Positions 47,336 to 56,466 of a stretch of 64,000 nt of DNA are shown piece after piece; the first letter of the stretch is position 1; each line of letters begins with the position of its first letter. The notes below the pieces were generated by a model. That model was not told where the DNA came from and ran no database searches. It saw nothing but the letters and a program-made list of their open reading frames with translations. The stretch is taken from assembly GCA_045863195.1 (NCBI GenBank), contig BTUI01000001.1, positions 310,001-374,000 on the forward strand, read 5' to 3'. Made by a program: the position numbers and the translations under genes. The stretch comes from W-Chloroflexi-9 sp045863195. Its GTDB lineage: Bacteria > Chloroflexota > Dehalococcoidia > UBA2979.

Positions 47336-48217
47336 ATGAGCAAGCGAAACCCGCTCTACGACTTCAAGTGGTGCCCCGGCTGCGGCGACTTCGGCGTGAA
47401 GGTCGCCATCGAGCAGGCGCTGGCGCAGCGCACGGCCGAGCGTGGCGAGTCCATCGAGAAGACCGTGATCGTGGCCGGCATCGGCTGCTCCGGTAACCTC
47501 GTGCACCTGCAGGAGGGCCCGCAGCCCTTCGGCATCCACGGCATCCACGGCCGCACGCTCCCGGTCGCGTACGGCATCAAGTCCGGCCGCCCGGACTTGA
47601 ACGTGCTGGTGGTCTCCGGCGACGGCGACTTCCTCTCGATCGGCGCGGAGCACATCGGCCCGCAGGCTCGCCGCAACCTGGACGTCACCGTGGTGGTGAT
47701 GGACAACGGCATCTACGGCCTGACCAAGGGCCAGGCCTCGCCGACGACGAACGTGGAGGTCGTGACCTCCACCACGCGCTACGGCAAGCTGGACGAGAAG
47801 ATGAACCCGTACCTGTTCTACCTGGGTGCGGGCGTGGGCTACATCAACTCGCAGATGTCCTCCCGCGTGAAGGACCTGGCCGCAGCCATCAAGGAGGCCA
47901 TGGAGTACCCGGGCTTCTCCATCGTCCACGTGCAGTCGCCGTGCACCACGTACAACGACACGTACGCGCTGCTCAAGGGTGACGAGAAGCAGGGCATCGA
48001 GCCGCTGGCCTTCCCGATCCCGGACTCGCACGACCCGGGCGACCTGGTCGCCGCGCTGAACCTGGTGCGCGGCTCGCGCATCCCGATCGGCCAGATCTAC
48101 CGCCGCGATGGCGAGAGCGTCCCGAGCCACGAGCGCCTCGCGCAGGCGAAGGTGAAGGCCGGCGTGGGCCAGGCCTCCGTTGAGGAACTCCTGAACGGCA
48201 TGCTCATCACCGCGTAG
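47336..48217 (+). CDS. korB: 2-oxoacid:ferredoxin oxidoreductase subunit beta
   Basis: TPP- and [4Fe-4S]-binding subunit of 293 residues. Cluster ligands are visible at CPGCGDFG (two Cys), GIGCSGNL and SPCTTYND; the TPP/Mg motif is VSGDGDFLSIGAEH with DNGIYGLTKGQASPTT. It completes the two-subunit Kor enzyme with the upstream alpha subunit. AAGGAACCTCTG precedes the ATG. A strong terminator follows. Confidence 0.94.
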   Translation: MSKRNPLYDFKWCPGCGDFGVKVAIEQALAQRTAERGESIEKTVIVAGIGCSGNLVHLQEGPQPFGIHGIHGRTLPVAYGIKSGRPDLNVLVVSGDGDFLSIGAEHIGPQARRNLDVTVVVMDNGIYGLTKGQASPTTNVEVVTSTTRYGKLDEKMNPYLFYLGAGVGYINSQMSSRVKDLAAAIKEAMEYPGFSIVHVQSPCTTYNDTYALLKGDEKQGIEPLAFPIPDSHDPGDLVAALNLVRGSRIPIGQIYRRDGESVPSHERLAQAKVKAGVGQASVEELLNGMLITA

Positions 48218-48240
48218 CGACCGCCGAGTCCGATACGCTG

Positions 48241-48268
48241 ACAGGGGCGGCCCCACGGCCGCCCCTGT
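48241..48268 (+). terminator. Rho-independent-type terminator of korAB
   Basis: ACAGGGGCGGCC and GGCCGCCCCTGT form a perfect 12-bp stem with a CCAC loop, 23 nt after the korB stop, followed by TGCTTCCC. The T-tract is short but stem strength and position are convincing. Confidence 0.75.
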
Positions 48269-48305
48269 TGCTTCCCGGCCCGTCCGCCTCATGGAGAAGC
48301 CCCCC

Positions 48306-48794
48306 ATGGCCATCGAACGTCACGTCACCGTCGAGCGCCTGCGCCTGAAGTTCGCCGCGGCGCACATGGCCACGCTGGGCGACGAGTTGGAGCCGCTGCA
48401 CGGCCACAACTACCTCGTGCGCTGCCGCGTGGACGGCGCGCTCACGGACGACCGCTGGGTGATCGACTTCGGCGTGCTGAAGCGCGCGGTGCGCGAGGTG
48501 TGCGATGAACTCGACCACCACTTCCTGCTACAGGAGCGCTCCCCCCTGCTCCAGGTCGAGCGCGACACGGACGGCTGGTCCATCCGCTTCCGTGACCGCG
48601 CGTACCGCTTCCCCGCCTCCGACGTGGTGGCACTGCCGATCGAGAACACCACCGCGGAACTGCTCGCCGAGTACATCGCCGGGCGCGTGCTTGAGCGGCT
48701 GAGCGCCGGCGGCCACACGAACCTCACGAGGATCGCGGTGGACGTGGAGGAGATGCCCGGCCAGGCCGGCGGATACGCGCGCGACCTGGAGTAG
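48306..48794 (+). CDS. 6-pyruvoyl-tetrahydropterin synthase/QueD homologue
   Basis: T-fold enzyme of 162 residues. Zinc-binding His are in KFAAAHM and the GHNY motif (LHGHNYLVRC), plus a late ELDHHFLL and ENTTAELLAEYI with the conserved Glu. The usual catalytic Cys of true QueD is not evident at the expected site, so a 7-carboxy-7-deazaguanine or a pterin role is uncertain. ATG 48306 is the better-placed start; ATG 48291 would add five residues. Confidence 0.82.
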   Translation: MAIERHVTVERLRLKFAAAHMATLGDELEPLHGHNYLVRCRVDGALTDDRWVIDFGVLKRAVREVCDELDHHFLLQERSPLLQVERDTDGWSIRFRDRAYRFPASDVVALPIENTTAELLAEYIAGRVLERLSAGGHTNLTRIAVDVEEMPGQAGGYARDLE

Positions 48795-48864
48795 CGGCAT
48801 CGCGCTCGCGCGTTGACACCCGGATCGGCGTGCGTACGATCAGGAATGGCGAGGGAGGTCTGCA

Positions 48865-49410
48865 GTGCAGATCAACTGGGAAGACACGATCAACAAGATC
48901 CTGACGGACGTCATGACCTGCCCGCGCTGCGGGCGGGACTTCGACGAGATCGTGATCGGCTACTCCCGAAAGGCCACGCTCAACCGCTTCGCCCCGCGGC
49001 ACCAGAACTGCCCGCGCGGGGATGAGTGTGACGCGCGCAAGTTGATCGCACTGTGCGAGGAGTGCGCGCGCGCGGAGAACCTGCACGGCTCGCCGGTGGA
49101 CGCGATCACCGCGCTCGAGACCTACATGCTGGACTGCCGCCGGGACCTGGAGGAGTCGCTCGACTACCTCGCGGAGTACTGGCGTGACGACTACGAACTC
49201 ACCGGCGACGAGGTGGACGCCAACCTGGAGGACATCGACCCGGACGTGTTCCGGGAGGAGACCACCTGGCGCGGCCGCCTGGAGGAGGAGTACCTCCGCT
49301 ACCACCGCGAGTTCCGCGACCGGAAGCGCCGCATTCCCGCCCCCGGCTGGCGGGCCGAGTACGTGGAGGAGATCCGCGCGCTCGGTTACGACACCCTGCT
49401 CGGCGACTGA
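48865..49410 (+). CDS. Conserved hypothetical zinc-ribbon protein
   Basis: A 181-residue protein with zinc ligands at TCPRCGRDF (about 18-21) and a later CDARKLIALCEECARAEN group. The rest is acidic and helical, with DLEESLDYLAEYWRDDYELT and RRIPAPGWRAEYVEEIRALG. No known family is recognised. GTG 48865 follows GGGAGG. Confidence 0.7.
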   Translation: MQINWEDTINKILTDVMTCPRCGRDFDEIVIGYSRKATLNRFAPRHQNCPRGDECDARKLIALCEECARAENLHGSPVDAITALETYMLDCRRDLEESLDYLAEYWRDDYELTGDEVDANLEDIDPDVFREETTWRGRLEEEYLRYHREFRDRKRRIPAPGWRAEYVEEIRALGYDTLLGD

Positions 49411-49419
49411 CCCCGCCCC

Positions 49420-49779
49420 GTGAACCCTGAACGACGTCGCGCCATCCTGCTGGCTGCGGCGTTGTTCGGCGTCGTCTTCCTCGCTGGCCTTGCCGCTGGT
49501 TATGTCTATTCGCATGAGCCAGCGCGCGACACCCTCCTCCTGCGCGTCGAGGCGCCCGAGGGCGCGGCGGACGCACCGCGCTACCGCGCCGGCGTCGCCA
49601 TCGACGCCCTGACCGTGGAGGTGGAGGCGGCCCCCGTCACCCTGCCCGCCGGACTGCCGCTCGAGGACCTCGAGCGCGTCGAGGCGCATGCCGACGGGAC
49701 GCCGGTGAACGTGGGCGTGGACCGCACGGAGTTCGGCCAGGTGCTCACGGGCATCGTCGCCATGGAGACGGCCCCGTGA
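49420..49779 (+). CDS. Small exported/membrane-anchored protein
   Basis: A 119-residue protein with one N-terminal TM or signal anchor (about 8-28, AILLAAALFGVVFLAGLAAG) and an extracytoplasmic beta-rich part (about 38-117) with SAF-like spacing (APVTLPAGLPLEDLERV). GTG start. Overlaps the next gene by 4 nt. Function unknown; the pair may act together. Confidence 0.65.
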   Translation: MNPERRRAILLAAALFGVVFLAGLAAGYVYSHEPARDTLLLRVEAPEGAADAPRYRAGVAIDALTVEVEAAPVTLPAGLPLEDLERVEAHADGTPVNVGVDRTEFGQVLTGIVAMETAP

Positions 49780-50264
49780 GCGCCCGCCTGCGCGGCTGGC
49801 TGACGGCGGTGGGGCTGCTCGCCGCCCTCGCCGGTGGCGGCCTCGCCGGCTCGGCGCTGGGCGAGCGCGCGAGCCGGCCGGGCACGGAGACACTCACCCT
49901 CGCCAGCGCGGACGCCGCCGGCACGGGCGTCGCCACTCCCCTCCGCTCCGCGGCCGGCTTCACCGGCTTCGAGGGCCGCCCCGCCCTCGGCGGCGCGGTC
50001 GTGCGCGTGGGCGCGGTGGAGCACGTGCAGGAGCGCGCCCTCACAGTCGTGGAAGGCGCCGGGACGTTCGAGGTGAGCCTGACGCAGCCGCTGCGGCTGT
50101 TCCGCATCGTGGAGGCCTCACGTCCGCTCCAGGCGGGCGACATCGTCCTGCTGCGGGTCGCCTCGGACGGCACGCCGCAGGCGGCGCTGCGCGTCCCGGC
50201 GGACCTGTACGAGGGCGACTCGCGCGGCGAGACGCTGCGCTCGCAGCAGGGCGACGCACCCTAG
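49776..50264 (+). CDS. Exported protein, SAF-like
   Basis: A 162-residue protein with an N-terminal signal anchor (about 8-26, LTAVGLLAALAGGGLAGSAL) and a beta-rich soluble domain (VVRVGAVEHVQERALTVVEG, then RLFRIVEASRPLQAGDIVLL). Arrangement resembles a small envelope protein with a SAF or CpaB-like core; no firm family. GTG start is coupled to the upstream gene; convergent with the large permease gene. Confidence 0.62.
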   Translation: MSARLRGWLTAVGLLAALAGGGLAGSALGERASRPGTETLTLASADAAGTGVATPLRSAAGFTGFEGRPALGGAVVRVGAVEHVQERALTVVEGAGTFEVSLTQPLRLFRIVEASRPLQAGDIVLLRVASDGTPQAALRVPADLYEGDSRGETLRSQQGDAP

Positions 50265-53200
50265 CGCGTCAGGCGGAGTTCGATGTTCGCGGGCCGCCGC
50301 ATCGCGCCGAGCCACGCGCCGAGGAGGCTCGCGGCGGCAACGCCAGCGAGCAGGCCGATGCCGGCGCCGAGCGCGCGCCAGTCGGTGACGATCAGGAACG
50401 GCGGAAGCACCGGGGCACCCTGCTCGTTCACACCGAGGAAGCCGAGCATCACGCCTGCCACCTGCCGGCCGGCCGCCGCGCCCAGCCCCGCGCCGAGCAG
50501 CAGCACCACGGCCCACTCCAGCACCAGCGCCCGCAGCACCTGCGGCCTGGACGCGCCGAGCGCGCGCAGGACGGCGAACTCCACGGCCCGCTGTCGCGCA
50601 CCGAGGACGAGCGTGACGACGAACCCCACCGTGCTGAGGCCGAGCACCGCGACGAACGCCACCGAGAGGATGCCGCTGCCGGAGGCCTGCAGCGTGGGGT
50701 CGGAGGTCGCCTCCTCCACCGCCGCGGCGCGCAATTCCGGGTTCGTGCGGATCCGTACCGGTGAGTCGCTCGCGACCAGCCGGGCAGCGATCGCCTGCTG
50801 CCCGGCCAGCCCGAGCGAGTCGTCCAGGTCGAGCCAGACCTCGGTCGGATAGCGGAGGTCAGGGACGTTCGCCAGCGTCGCGGCCGAGCGCAGGTCGGCG
50901 ATGTTCACGACCACCAGGCCGCCCTGCGGCGCCGTCGTCGGGAAGAGGTCGAAGGTGCCGCGCACCTGCACCGGCATCGCGATCTCGCCGAGCGCGGACA
51001 GCGTGACACCTCCCGGCGTTGCGCCGAACGCGGAGAGCGCCCCGGCGTCCATCAGCGCCGCGAGCGGCACCGCCGGGTCGAGCGGCGCAAGCAGCCGCAC
51101 GCGCGGCACCGTGGAAGAGGCCCACGCCCACCGTGCGGCACGCTGACCGGAGGCTGCCCCGGACGCCGCCACCTCGAACGTCTCGGTGACGGAGAGCGGG
51201 TTCAGGAGCGTCCACCGGAAGCCCGTCTCGAAGTCCTCGAGCATGGTGCGCGCGCCCGTGCGGTCGACCGCGGCGAGCGCGTCGATCTCCATCGCCCCCT
51301 CGCTCCGGAGGTTCTGCCCCAGCCGGTCGCCCACGAGGAAGCCCGCGAAGGTGAGCGGACGTTGCGCCTCCACGGGGAGCGCCACGCGGAGCGTGCTCCA
51401 CGCCCCCGGGAGGATCACGCCCTCGAACGGCGCGTCGAACACCTCGCCGGTCGCGTCGCGGAAGCGCGCGCGCACGTAGTTACGCGCGGCGTCCGGCGTG
51501 CGGACCTGCACCTCGACCGCGACCGCCGTGTCAGGCACGGCTGGCCCCGCGCCCGCGGTGACGTTGCTGCGCAGCACCCCAAGGAGCGCATCGAGCGGCT
51601 GCGTGGCAAAGTCCGCTCGCCACCACAGGTGCTCGCCCAGGAACGCGGGGTCGACGCCGAGCAACTGCACGGCCGTGGACTGCGACGTGACCATGCCGCC
51701 TCGGTGCACCAGCGTGCCGCCCCGCACGCCCTCCCACGCGAGCACCTCCTCGAGGCGGTCCGCGAGGTCGGGCCGCGCCCCGTCGTACAGCGTAGCGCGG
51801 AGGTCGACGCCGCTCGCGAAGTTCGCGCGGTCACTGAGCGAACGCTCCACCGTCGGCCCGTAGGAGGCGGCGAACGCGCCGACCGAGATCGCCATGATCA
51901 GCAGCAGCGTGACGCGCGCATACGCGGCGGGCGCCCGCCCGGTTCGGCGCAGGCCAATCGCCGCCGCCGTGCCACGAGTGAGCATCAGCAAGCGCGCGCC
52001 GAGGCGGACCAGCGGCGGATACAGCCGCAGCATCATCGAGGCGACCGCCGCGGTGATCGCGAGCGGCGCGAGCATCAGCATCGGGTCGCTCGACCAGCCA
52101 CCCACGGAGTCGGGGTCGAAGACCGAGCCGCGCTGCTCGAGTTGCCAGAGCAGGATGCCGGCGAACGCGACCACGGCGAGGTCCAGGTAGTAGCGCTGGA
52201 AGACGCTCTGCGTCGCCGGCCGTGACTCCTCGCGCTTCACGTCGATGATCCCGCGCCGCACGGCGAACGCCGCCGGCACGAGGATCGCGAGGAGCGCGAG
52301 CGTCGCGCCCGCGGCGCCCAGCAGGTACGCCTCCGGGGTGGCGCGCGCCGGCAGCAGGTCGCCGCCCGTGACCTCCGCGAACCCGGGCGTGCGCCCGAGG
52401 ACGGCGACGATGCCGGAGGCGAGCCACGGCGCAGCGAGGCCCGCGGGCACGGCGAACACGAGGCCCTCCACCAGGCTCAGGCCGAGCAACTGGCTTCCGG
52501 TCGCGCCTCGACTGCGGTAGACGCCGATCTCCTCGGACTGCCGCTCCAGCAGCAGCGCCATCACCATCACCACGTAGTAGCCGACGATGCCCACGACCTG
52601 CAGCAGCACGATCAGCAGCGGCACCGCCGTGAACGTCTGCGCGTTCCGGTAGCGCGCGAGGACGTCCGCGACGGCGAGCCTCGAGGTGGCGTTGCTCAGC
52701 CCGAGCGTGACGTTCACGTCCGTCACCCACCCGTTCAGGTCGGCGAGCGCGCGCTCCACGTCACCAACGCTGAGGCGCGCTGGGTCGAGCAACACGCCGC
52801 TGCGGTGACGCAGGCCGCTCTCCGGCAGCAGGCGCGCAAACGGGCCTTCCAGTTGTGCCCGGGTCGTGAGCAGCGGCATCTGCCCGATGCCCCGCGGGAC
52901 GAGGCCGCGCTGCGGCGAGAGCGACGCCGCGCCCTCCAGACGCGGCAGCAACGGCGCGTCCGGCGCGGCCCACTCGCCTTCGAAGATCGCCCAGCGCGGG
53001 TCGGCGGCGTCTCTGGGACGCACGAAGCCGACCACTGTTACGTCCAGCAACGTGGCGATGCGCGCGGTCGGCGCGCAGCGCACCTCGTCCAGCGCCTCCT
53101 CCGCGTCCTCGGAGGGCGGGATCGAGGGGCAGTCGGTGAACCGCGCGCCCGCGATGCGGATCGTGTCACCGAGGGCAGCGTGGCGCTGGAAGCCGTCCGG

Positions 53201-53755
53201 CAGCACCACCTCGGGCGTCGCGCCATCGCCGGGCAGCCGCCCCTCCACGACCTCGACGTGCGCCTCGAAGTCACGGAGCCAGTAGACGAAGCCACCCCAG
53301 GGCTGCCGCAGCGTCTCCGCGCCTGCCGGCACCTCCACCGGCTCGTCGGGTGCCTCCGCCTCGAACGCCGGGAAGGAGAGGTCGAAGCGTTGCGAGCGCG
53401 TCTCCGTCAGCAGCCGGTCGCCGAGCCAGCCGACGCGCGCCGCGGTCACGGCGTCCACCGACTCGCGGCGGGCGCGGTCCGCCGGGTCACCCGCCAGGTG
53501 GCCGGTGAGCACGATCTCCGCGAGGCGACGCTCCGGCGTCGAGAGTTCACGGTCGAGGCGGAACCGCAGCCCGAGGTCGGACATCGCCGAGGCGTAGATC
53601 GGCGTCATCGCGAGGAGCGTGGCGGCCACCACCATGCCCAGCCCGGCGACGAGCATGAACCGCCAGCCGGAGGCGAGCCTCCGCAGCGCGAACCGCCACC
53701 CGGCCAGGAGGTCGCCTAACACGCGCGGAGTGTAGCGGAGCGCCGCGCGCCCCAC
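50261..53755 (-). CDS. Large FtsX/MacB-type ABC permease
   Basis: A 1164-residue membrane protein. An N-terminal TM (about 30-50) is followed by a large extracytoplasmic region (about 60-340), a cluster of TM helices near 365-500, a second long ectodomain and a final cluster of three or four TM helices near 1030-1150 (LSVAFVAVLGLSTVGFVVTL, AVVLLLGAGLGAAAG). Two FtsX units fit the family of large lipoprotein/LolC-like permeases. No ABC ATPase gene is next to it. Start is uncertain between GTG 53755 and GTG 53722; neither has a good ribosome site. It overlaps the 49776 gene's 3' end by 4 nt. Confidence 0.83.
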   Translation of the reverse strand: MGRAALRYTPRVLGDLLAGWRFALRRLASGWRFMLVAGLGMVVAATLLAMTPIYASAMSDLGLRFRLDRELSTPERRLAEIVLTGHLAGDPADRARRESVDAVTAARVGWLGDRLLTETRSQRFDLSFPAFEAEAPDEPVEVPAGAETLRQPWGGFVYWLRDFEAHVEVVEGRLPGDGATPEVVLPDGFQRHAALGDTIRIAGARFTDCPSIPPSEDAEEALDEVRCAPTARIATLLDVTVVGFVRPRDAADPRWAIFEGEWAAPDAPLLPRLEGAASLSPQRGLVPRGIGQMPLLTTRAQLEGPFARLLPESGLRHRSGVLLDPARLSVGDVERALADLNGWVTDVNVTLGLSNATSRLAVADVLARYRNAQTFTAVPLLIVLLQVVGIVGYYVVMVMALLLERQSEEIGVYRSRGATGSQLLGLSLVEGLVFAVPAGLAAPWLASGIVAVLGRTPGFAEVTGGDLLPARATPEAYLLGAAGATLALLAILVPAAFAVRRGIIDVKREESRPATQSVFQRYYLDLAVVAFAGILLWQLEQRGSVFDPDSVGGWSSDPMLMLAPLAITAAVASMMLRLYPPLVRLGARLLMLTRGTAAAIGLRRTGRAPAAYARVTLLLIMAISVGAFAASYGPTVERSLSDRANFASGVDLRATLYDGARPDLADRLEEVLAWEGVRGGTLVHRGGMVTSQSTAVQLLGVDPAFLGEHLWWRADFATQPLDALLGVLRSNVTAGAGPAVPDTAVAVEVQVRTPDAARNYVRARFRDATGEVFDAPFEGVILPGAWSTLRVALPVEAQRPLTFAGFLVGDRLGQNLRSEGAMEIDALAAVDRTGARTMLEDFETGFRWTLLNPLSVTETFEVAASGAASGQRAARWAWASSTVPRVRLLAPLDPAVPLAALMDAGALSAFGATPGGVTLSALGEIAMPVQVRGTFDLFPTTAPQGGLVVVNIADLRSAATLANVPDLRYPTEVWLDLDDSLGLAGQQAIAARLVASDSPVRIRTNPELRAAAVEEATSDPTLQASGSGILSVAFVAVLGLSTVGFVVTLVLGARQRAVEFAVLRALGASRPQVLRALVLEWAVVLLLGAGLGAAAGRQVAGVMLGFLGVNEQGAPVLPPFLIVTDWRALGAGIGLLAGVAAASLLGAWLGAMRRPANIELRLTR

Positions 53756-53820
53756 GGTCGCCCTCGGACGGCCGGGCGGGGTAGCATGGGCGTTCCGGCA
53801 GGTGCGAGGAAGGCTCCGCG

Positions 53821-54084
53821 ATGGGCAGCAGGCAGTCGCTCAAGTTCGCGGTCGCGGCTGCCGCGGCCGGCCTCGCGTGGGGCTACGCCAGCCACCGCCG
53901 CGACCCCCGTGCGGGCTCCTTCGCGGTCCTCCAGGCGATCGAGTGGTTCGTCGCCTACGGCGGCGCGGTCGCCCTCATCGAGATCGTGCGCGGCTCGATG
54001 GAGGAGGACGACGACCTGGAGGTCACGGAGCGGATCACGCACATCCGCCAGACCGTCTTCGACCAGGCCGCCGGCGAGGGGTAG
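53821..54084 (+). CDS. Small membrane protein
   Basis: An 87-residue protein with one N-terminal hydrophobic helix (about 7-24) and a second near 37-57 (AIEWFVAYGGAVALIEIV), ending in an acidic helix (EEDDDLEVTERITHIRQ). AGGAAGGCTCCGCG precedes the ATG. Function unknown. Confidence 0.6.
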   Translation: MGSRQSLKFAVAAAAAGLAWGYASHRRDPRAGSFAVLQAIEWFVAYGGAVALIEIVRGSMEEDDDLEVTERITHIRQTVFDQAAGEG

Positions 54085-54199
54085 AGGCCTCCGCCGCCCC
54101 GCCTCGGCGGGTAGCAGCCAACCGTCCCCGCTGGTACGTTGAGCGCCGCGAACTGAGACACCGCGCGCCCGTCTGGCGCGCCGTATGGGGGGAGACCCA

Positions 54200-54427
54200 A
54201 TGCCCGCACCGTGGAGCGACTTCGCCGTCGTCGTTGAGCACATCTTCAAGGTGGCCCCGGAGGCGACCCCGACCCGGTCCGACTTCCTGGACATCTGCAA
54301 CGCGAACCCGGACGAGGTCACGGACGACGTGGTCGACGGCTTCGACTCCCTCCGCGAGGGCGTGATGTTCAAGTCCGTGGACGAGGTCAAGGCGGCCCTG
54401 CAGGCCAACGGCCAGCTCGCCGACTAG
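54200..54427 (+). CDS. Small acidic hypothetical protein
   Basis: A 75-residue soluble acidic protein (PAPWSDFAVVVEHIFKVAPE...) predicted to be helical, with DFLDICNANPDEVTDDVVDG in the middle. ATG 54200 is behind GGGGGGAG; ATG 54185 would overlap that site. It ends 1 nt before the next gene. No family recognised. Confidence 0.62.
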   Translation: MPAPWSDFAVVVEHIFKVAPEATPTRSDFLDICNANPDEVTDDVVDGFDSLREGVMFKSVDEVKAALQANGQLAD

Positions 54428-54428
54428 C

Positions 54429-55265
54429 ATGACGGACGGCCCCGCGGACGCGCTCCGGATCCAGGCGCGCGAGTGGGGCCAGTCCCTCCTCGCCGCTTCG
54501 CCGTGGGCCGCCGTCGCGGACCGCGTCACCCTGCTCATCGTCGATCCGCCCGCCGGCATCGAGGGTGCCCCGGCACCCTCGAGCGTCACGCTCTGGCTGG
54601 CGATCGACCCGCCCGCGGCGCGCTCCCTGCCGAACGAGTACCGGACGCCGCTCACCTCCGACCAGCCGCTCTTCGAGCGCCACCGGGCGACCGCGACCGC
54701 GCCGGCCGTGGGCCTCGCCGTGCTGACGGATGACGGCCTCCACCGCCTCCTCCAGGGCGTCACCCGCCCCGCCGTGGAGGCGCGCTGGCAGGCGCGCCAC
54801 GCCGAGGTCGTGAGCGACCGCCTGCACCGCGCGGAGCAGTTCGCGCTGCGGGCCGGGATGCTGCCCTCGGATGGCCCGGAGCGCATCCTGCGCGCCCTGT
54901 GGCTCGACCTGGTCGGCGCGGCGCGCGGCCTCGAAATCGGCCCGGACGCGCCGGCCGCCGCACTTCCTGCCCTCGGCGAGGTTGCGGCGGCTGTCTGCCG
55001 CATCGCGGTGGCGCTGGAGGACGGCGCGTATCCCACGCCGGGCTACCTGCGCGCCGCTGCCCGCGAGACGCGCATCGGCCGCCGCCTGAACGCCTGGCTG
55101 GACGACTTCGCCGCCGCCGCCAACGGCGACGAAGCGGCCATGCGCCGCGCTCTCGGCAGCCGCGACCAGGCGATCGAGGAGGTCCGCACCGTCCTCGCGG
55201 AGCCGTTCCGCGACCGTCCGTGGCTGCGCACGCCGGAGGCGTTCCTGCTCCGCGCGCCGCGCTAG
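54429..55265 (+). CDS. Hypothetical protein
   Basis: A 278-residue soluble protein. The N-terminal part (about 10-100) has an alternating strand pattern (VTLLIVDPPAGIEGAP, SVTLWLAIDPPA) and the C-terminal part is helical with Arg-rich segments (RAEQFALRAGM, PGYLRAAARETRIGRRLNAW), an outline that could fit a nucleotidyltransferase-like protein; no active-site motif is certain. It precedes the methyltransferase by 17 nt. Confidence 0.6.
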   Translation: MTDGPADALRIQAREWGQSLLAASPWAAVADRVTLLIVDPPAGIEGAPAPSSVTLWLAIDPPAARSLPNEYRTPLTSDQPLFERHRATATAPAVGLAVLTDDGLHRLLQGVTRPAVEARWQARHAEVVSDRLHRAEQFALRAGMLPSDGPERILRALWLDLVGAARGLEIGPDAPAAALPALGEVAAAVCRIAVALEDGAYPTPGYLRAAARETRIGRRLNAWLDDFAAAANGDEAAMRRALGSRDQAIEEVRTVLAEPFRDRPWLRTPEAFLLRAPR

Positions 55266-55281
55266 CGGGCTCCCACACCTC

Positions 55282-56466
55282 GTGGACACCGAGACCGTCG
55301 CCTGGCTCCGCACCGGTGACGGTCGCGACGCGTACGCCGAGGCATCCCAGGCCCTCGCCGCCGGCCGCTCCGAGCTCGCCGTCCTCGACGCGCTGCGCCG
55401 CCGGCTGACGCCTGAACAGGCGCGCGCTGTCCTCGCGCTGGTCGAGGGCCGGCGTGCCGCCGCCGGCAAGTTCGCGGACGTCGGCCGCCTCTACTTCGAC
55501 CGCGAGAGCGCCGAGCAGGCCACGAGCGAGACTGTGGCGCGCCACACCGTCGCCCGCTTCGCGGAGGCCGCCCGCATCGCTGACCTCGGCGCGGGCGCGG
55601 GTGGCGATGCGCTCGCCCTCGCCGAGGTCGCCCCGGTCATCGCCGTCGACCGCGACCCGGTGCGCCTCGCGCTGCTCGCCGCGAACGCGGACGCACGCGG
55701 CCTCCTCGGGCGCATCGAGGCCGTGGAGGCGTCGGTGGAGGCGTTCGCGGCGCCCTCGGACGTGGACGCCGCCTGGCTCGACCCCGCGCGCCGCGACGCC
55801 CGCGGACGCACGCTCGACCCCGAGCGGTGGAGCCCGCCGCTCTCCGAGGCGCTCCGCATCGCCTCGGCGTTCGCGCGGGGCGGCATCAAGGTCGCGCCGG
55901 GCATCGACCATGCCGCCGTGCCGCCGGGCGCTGAGGTGGAGTTCATCTCCCTCGACGGCACGCTGGTGGAGGCGGTGGTCTGGCTCGGCGCGGCCGTGAC
56001 GGCGTCACGGCGGGCGACGGTGCTGCCGGCGGGCGCGAGCATTGCCGGCGATCCCGACACCGGAGCGACGCCGGTCGCCGCGCCCGGCCGCTACCTCTAC
56101 GACCTCGACCCGTCCGTGGGGCGCGCAAGTCTCGTCGATCTCGTCGCACCGGCGATCGAGGCGTGGCGGATCGATGAGCAGATCGCCTACCTCAGCGGCG
56201 ACACGCCGCACGACTCCCCGTTCGCGCGGCGCTTCCGCATCGCGTGGTGGGGGCCGTTCTCGGAGCGACGCCTGCTGGATGCGCTGCGCGAGGCCGTCGT
56301 CGGACGCGTCGAGGTGATGCGGCGGGGCTCGCCGGTGGAGACGAACGCGCTGGAGGTGCGCCTGAACCGCGCGCTCGGCACCGCCGCGTCGCCCGAGGCG
56401 TGGACGGTGGCCCTCACGCGCCACGCCGGCGAGCACATCGCGATCCTCTGCCGGCGCGAGCGCTAG
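55282..56466 (+). CDS. THUMP-like SAM-dependent methyltransferase
   Basis: A 394-residue enzyme of the class I Rossmann type. Motif I is ADLGAGAGGDALAL (about 100), motif II VIAVDRDPVRLALL (about 118), and the DPARR motif AAWLDPARRDARGR (about 165) is the signature of THUMP-like methyltransferases. Residues about 280-390 form the THUMP-like domain. The substrate is probably RNA or ribosome-linked but not known. GTG start. Convergent with the HAD gene. Confidence 0.83.
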   Translation: MDTETVAWLRTGDGRDAYAEASQALAAGRSELAVLDALRRRLTPEQARAVLALVEGRRAAAGKFADVGRLYFDRESAEQATSETVARHTVARFAEAARIADLGAGAGGDALALAEVAPVIAVDRDPVRLALLAANADARGLLGRIEAVEASVEAFAAPSDVDAAWLDPARRDARGRTLDPERWSPPLSEALRIASAFARGGIKVAPGIDHAAVPPGAEVEFISLDGTLVEAVVWLGAAVTASRRATVLPAGASIAGDPDTGATPVAAPGRYLYDLDPSVGRASLVDLVAPAIEAWRIDEQIAYLSGDTPHDSPFARRFRIAWWGPFSERRLLDALREAVVGRVEVMRRGSPVETNALEVRLNRALGTAASPEAWTVALTRHAGEHIAILCRRER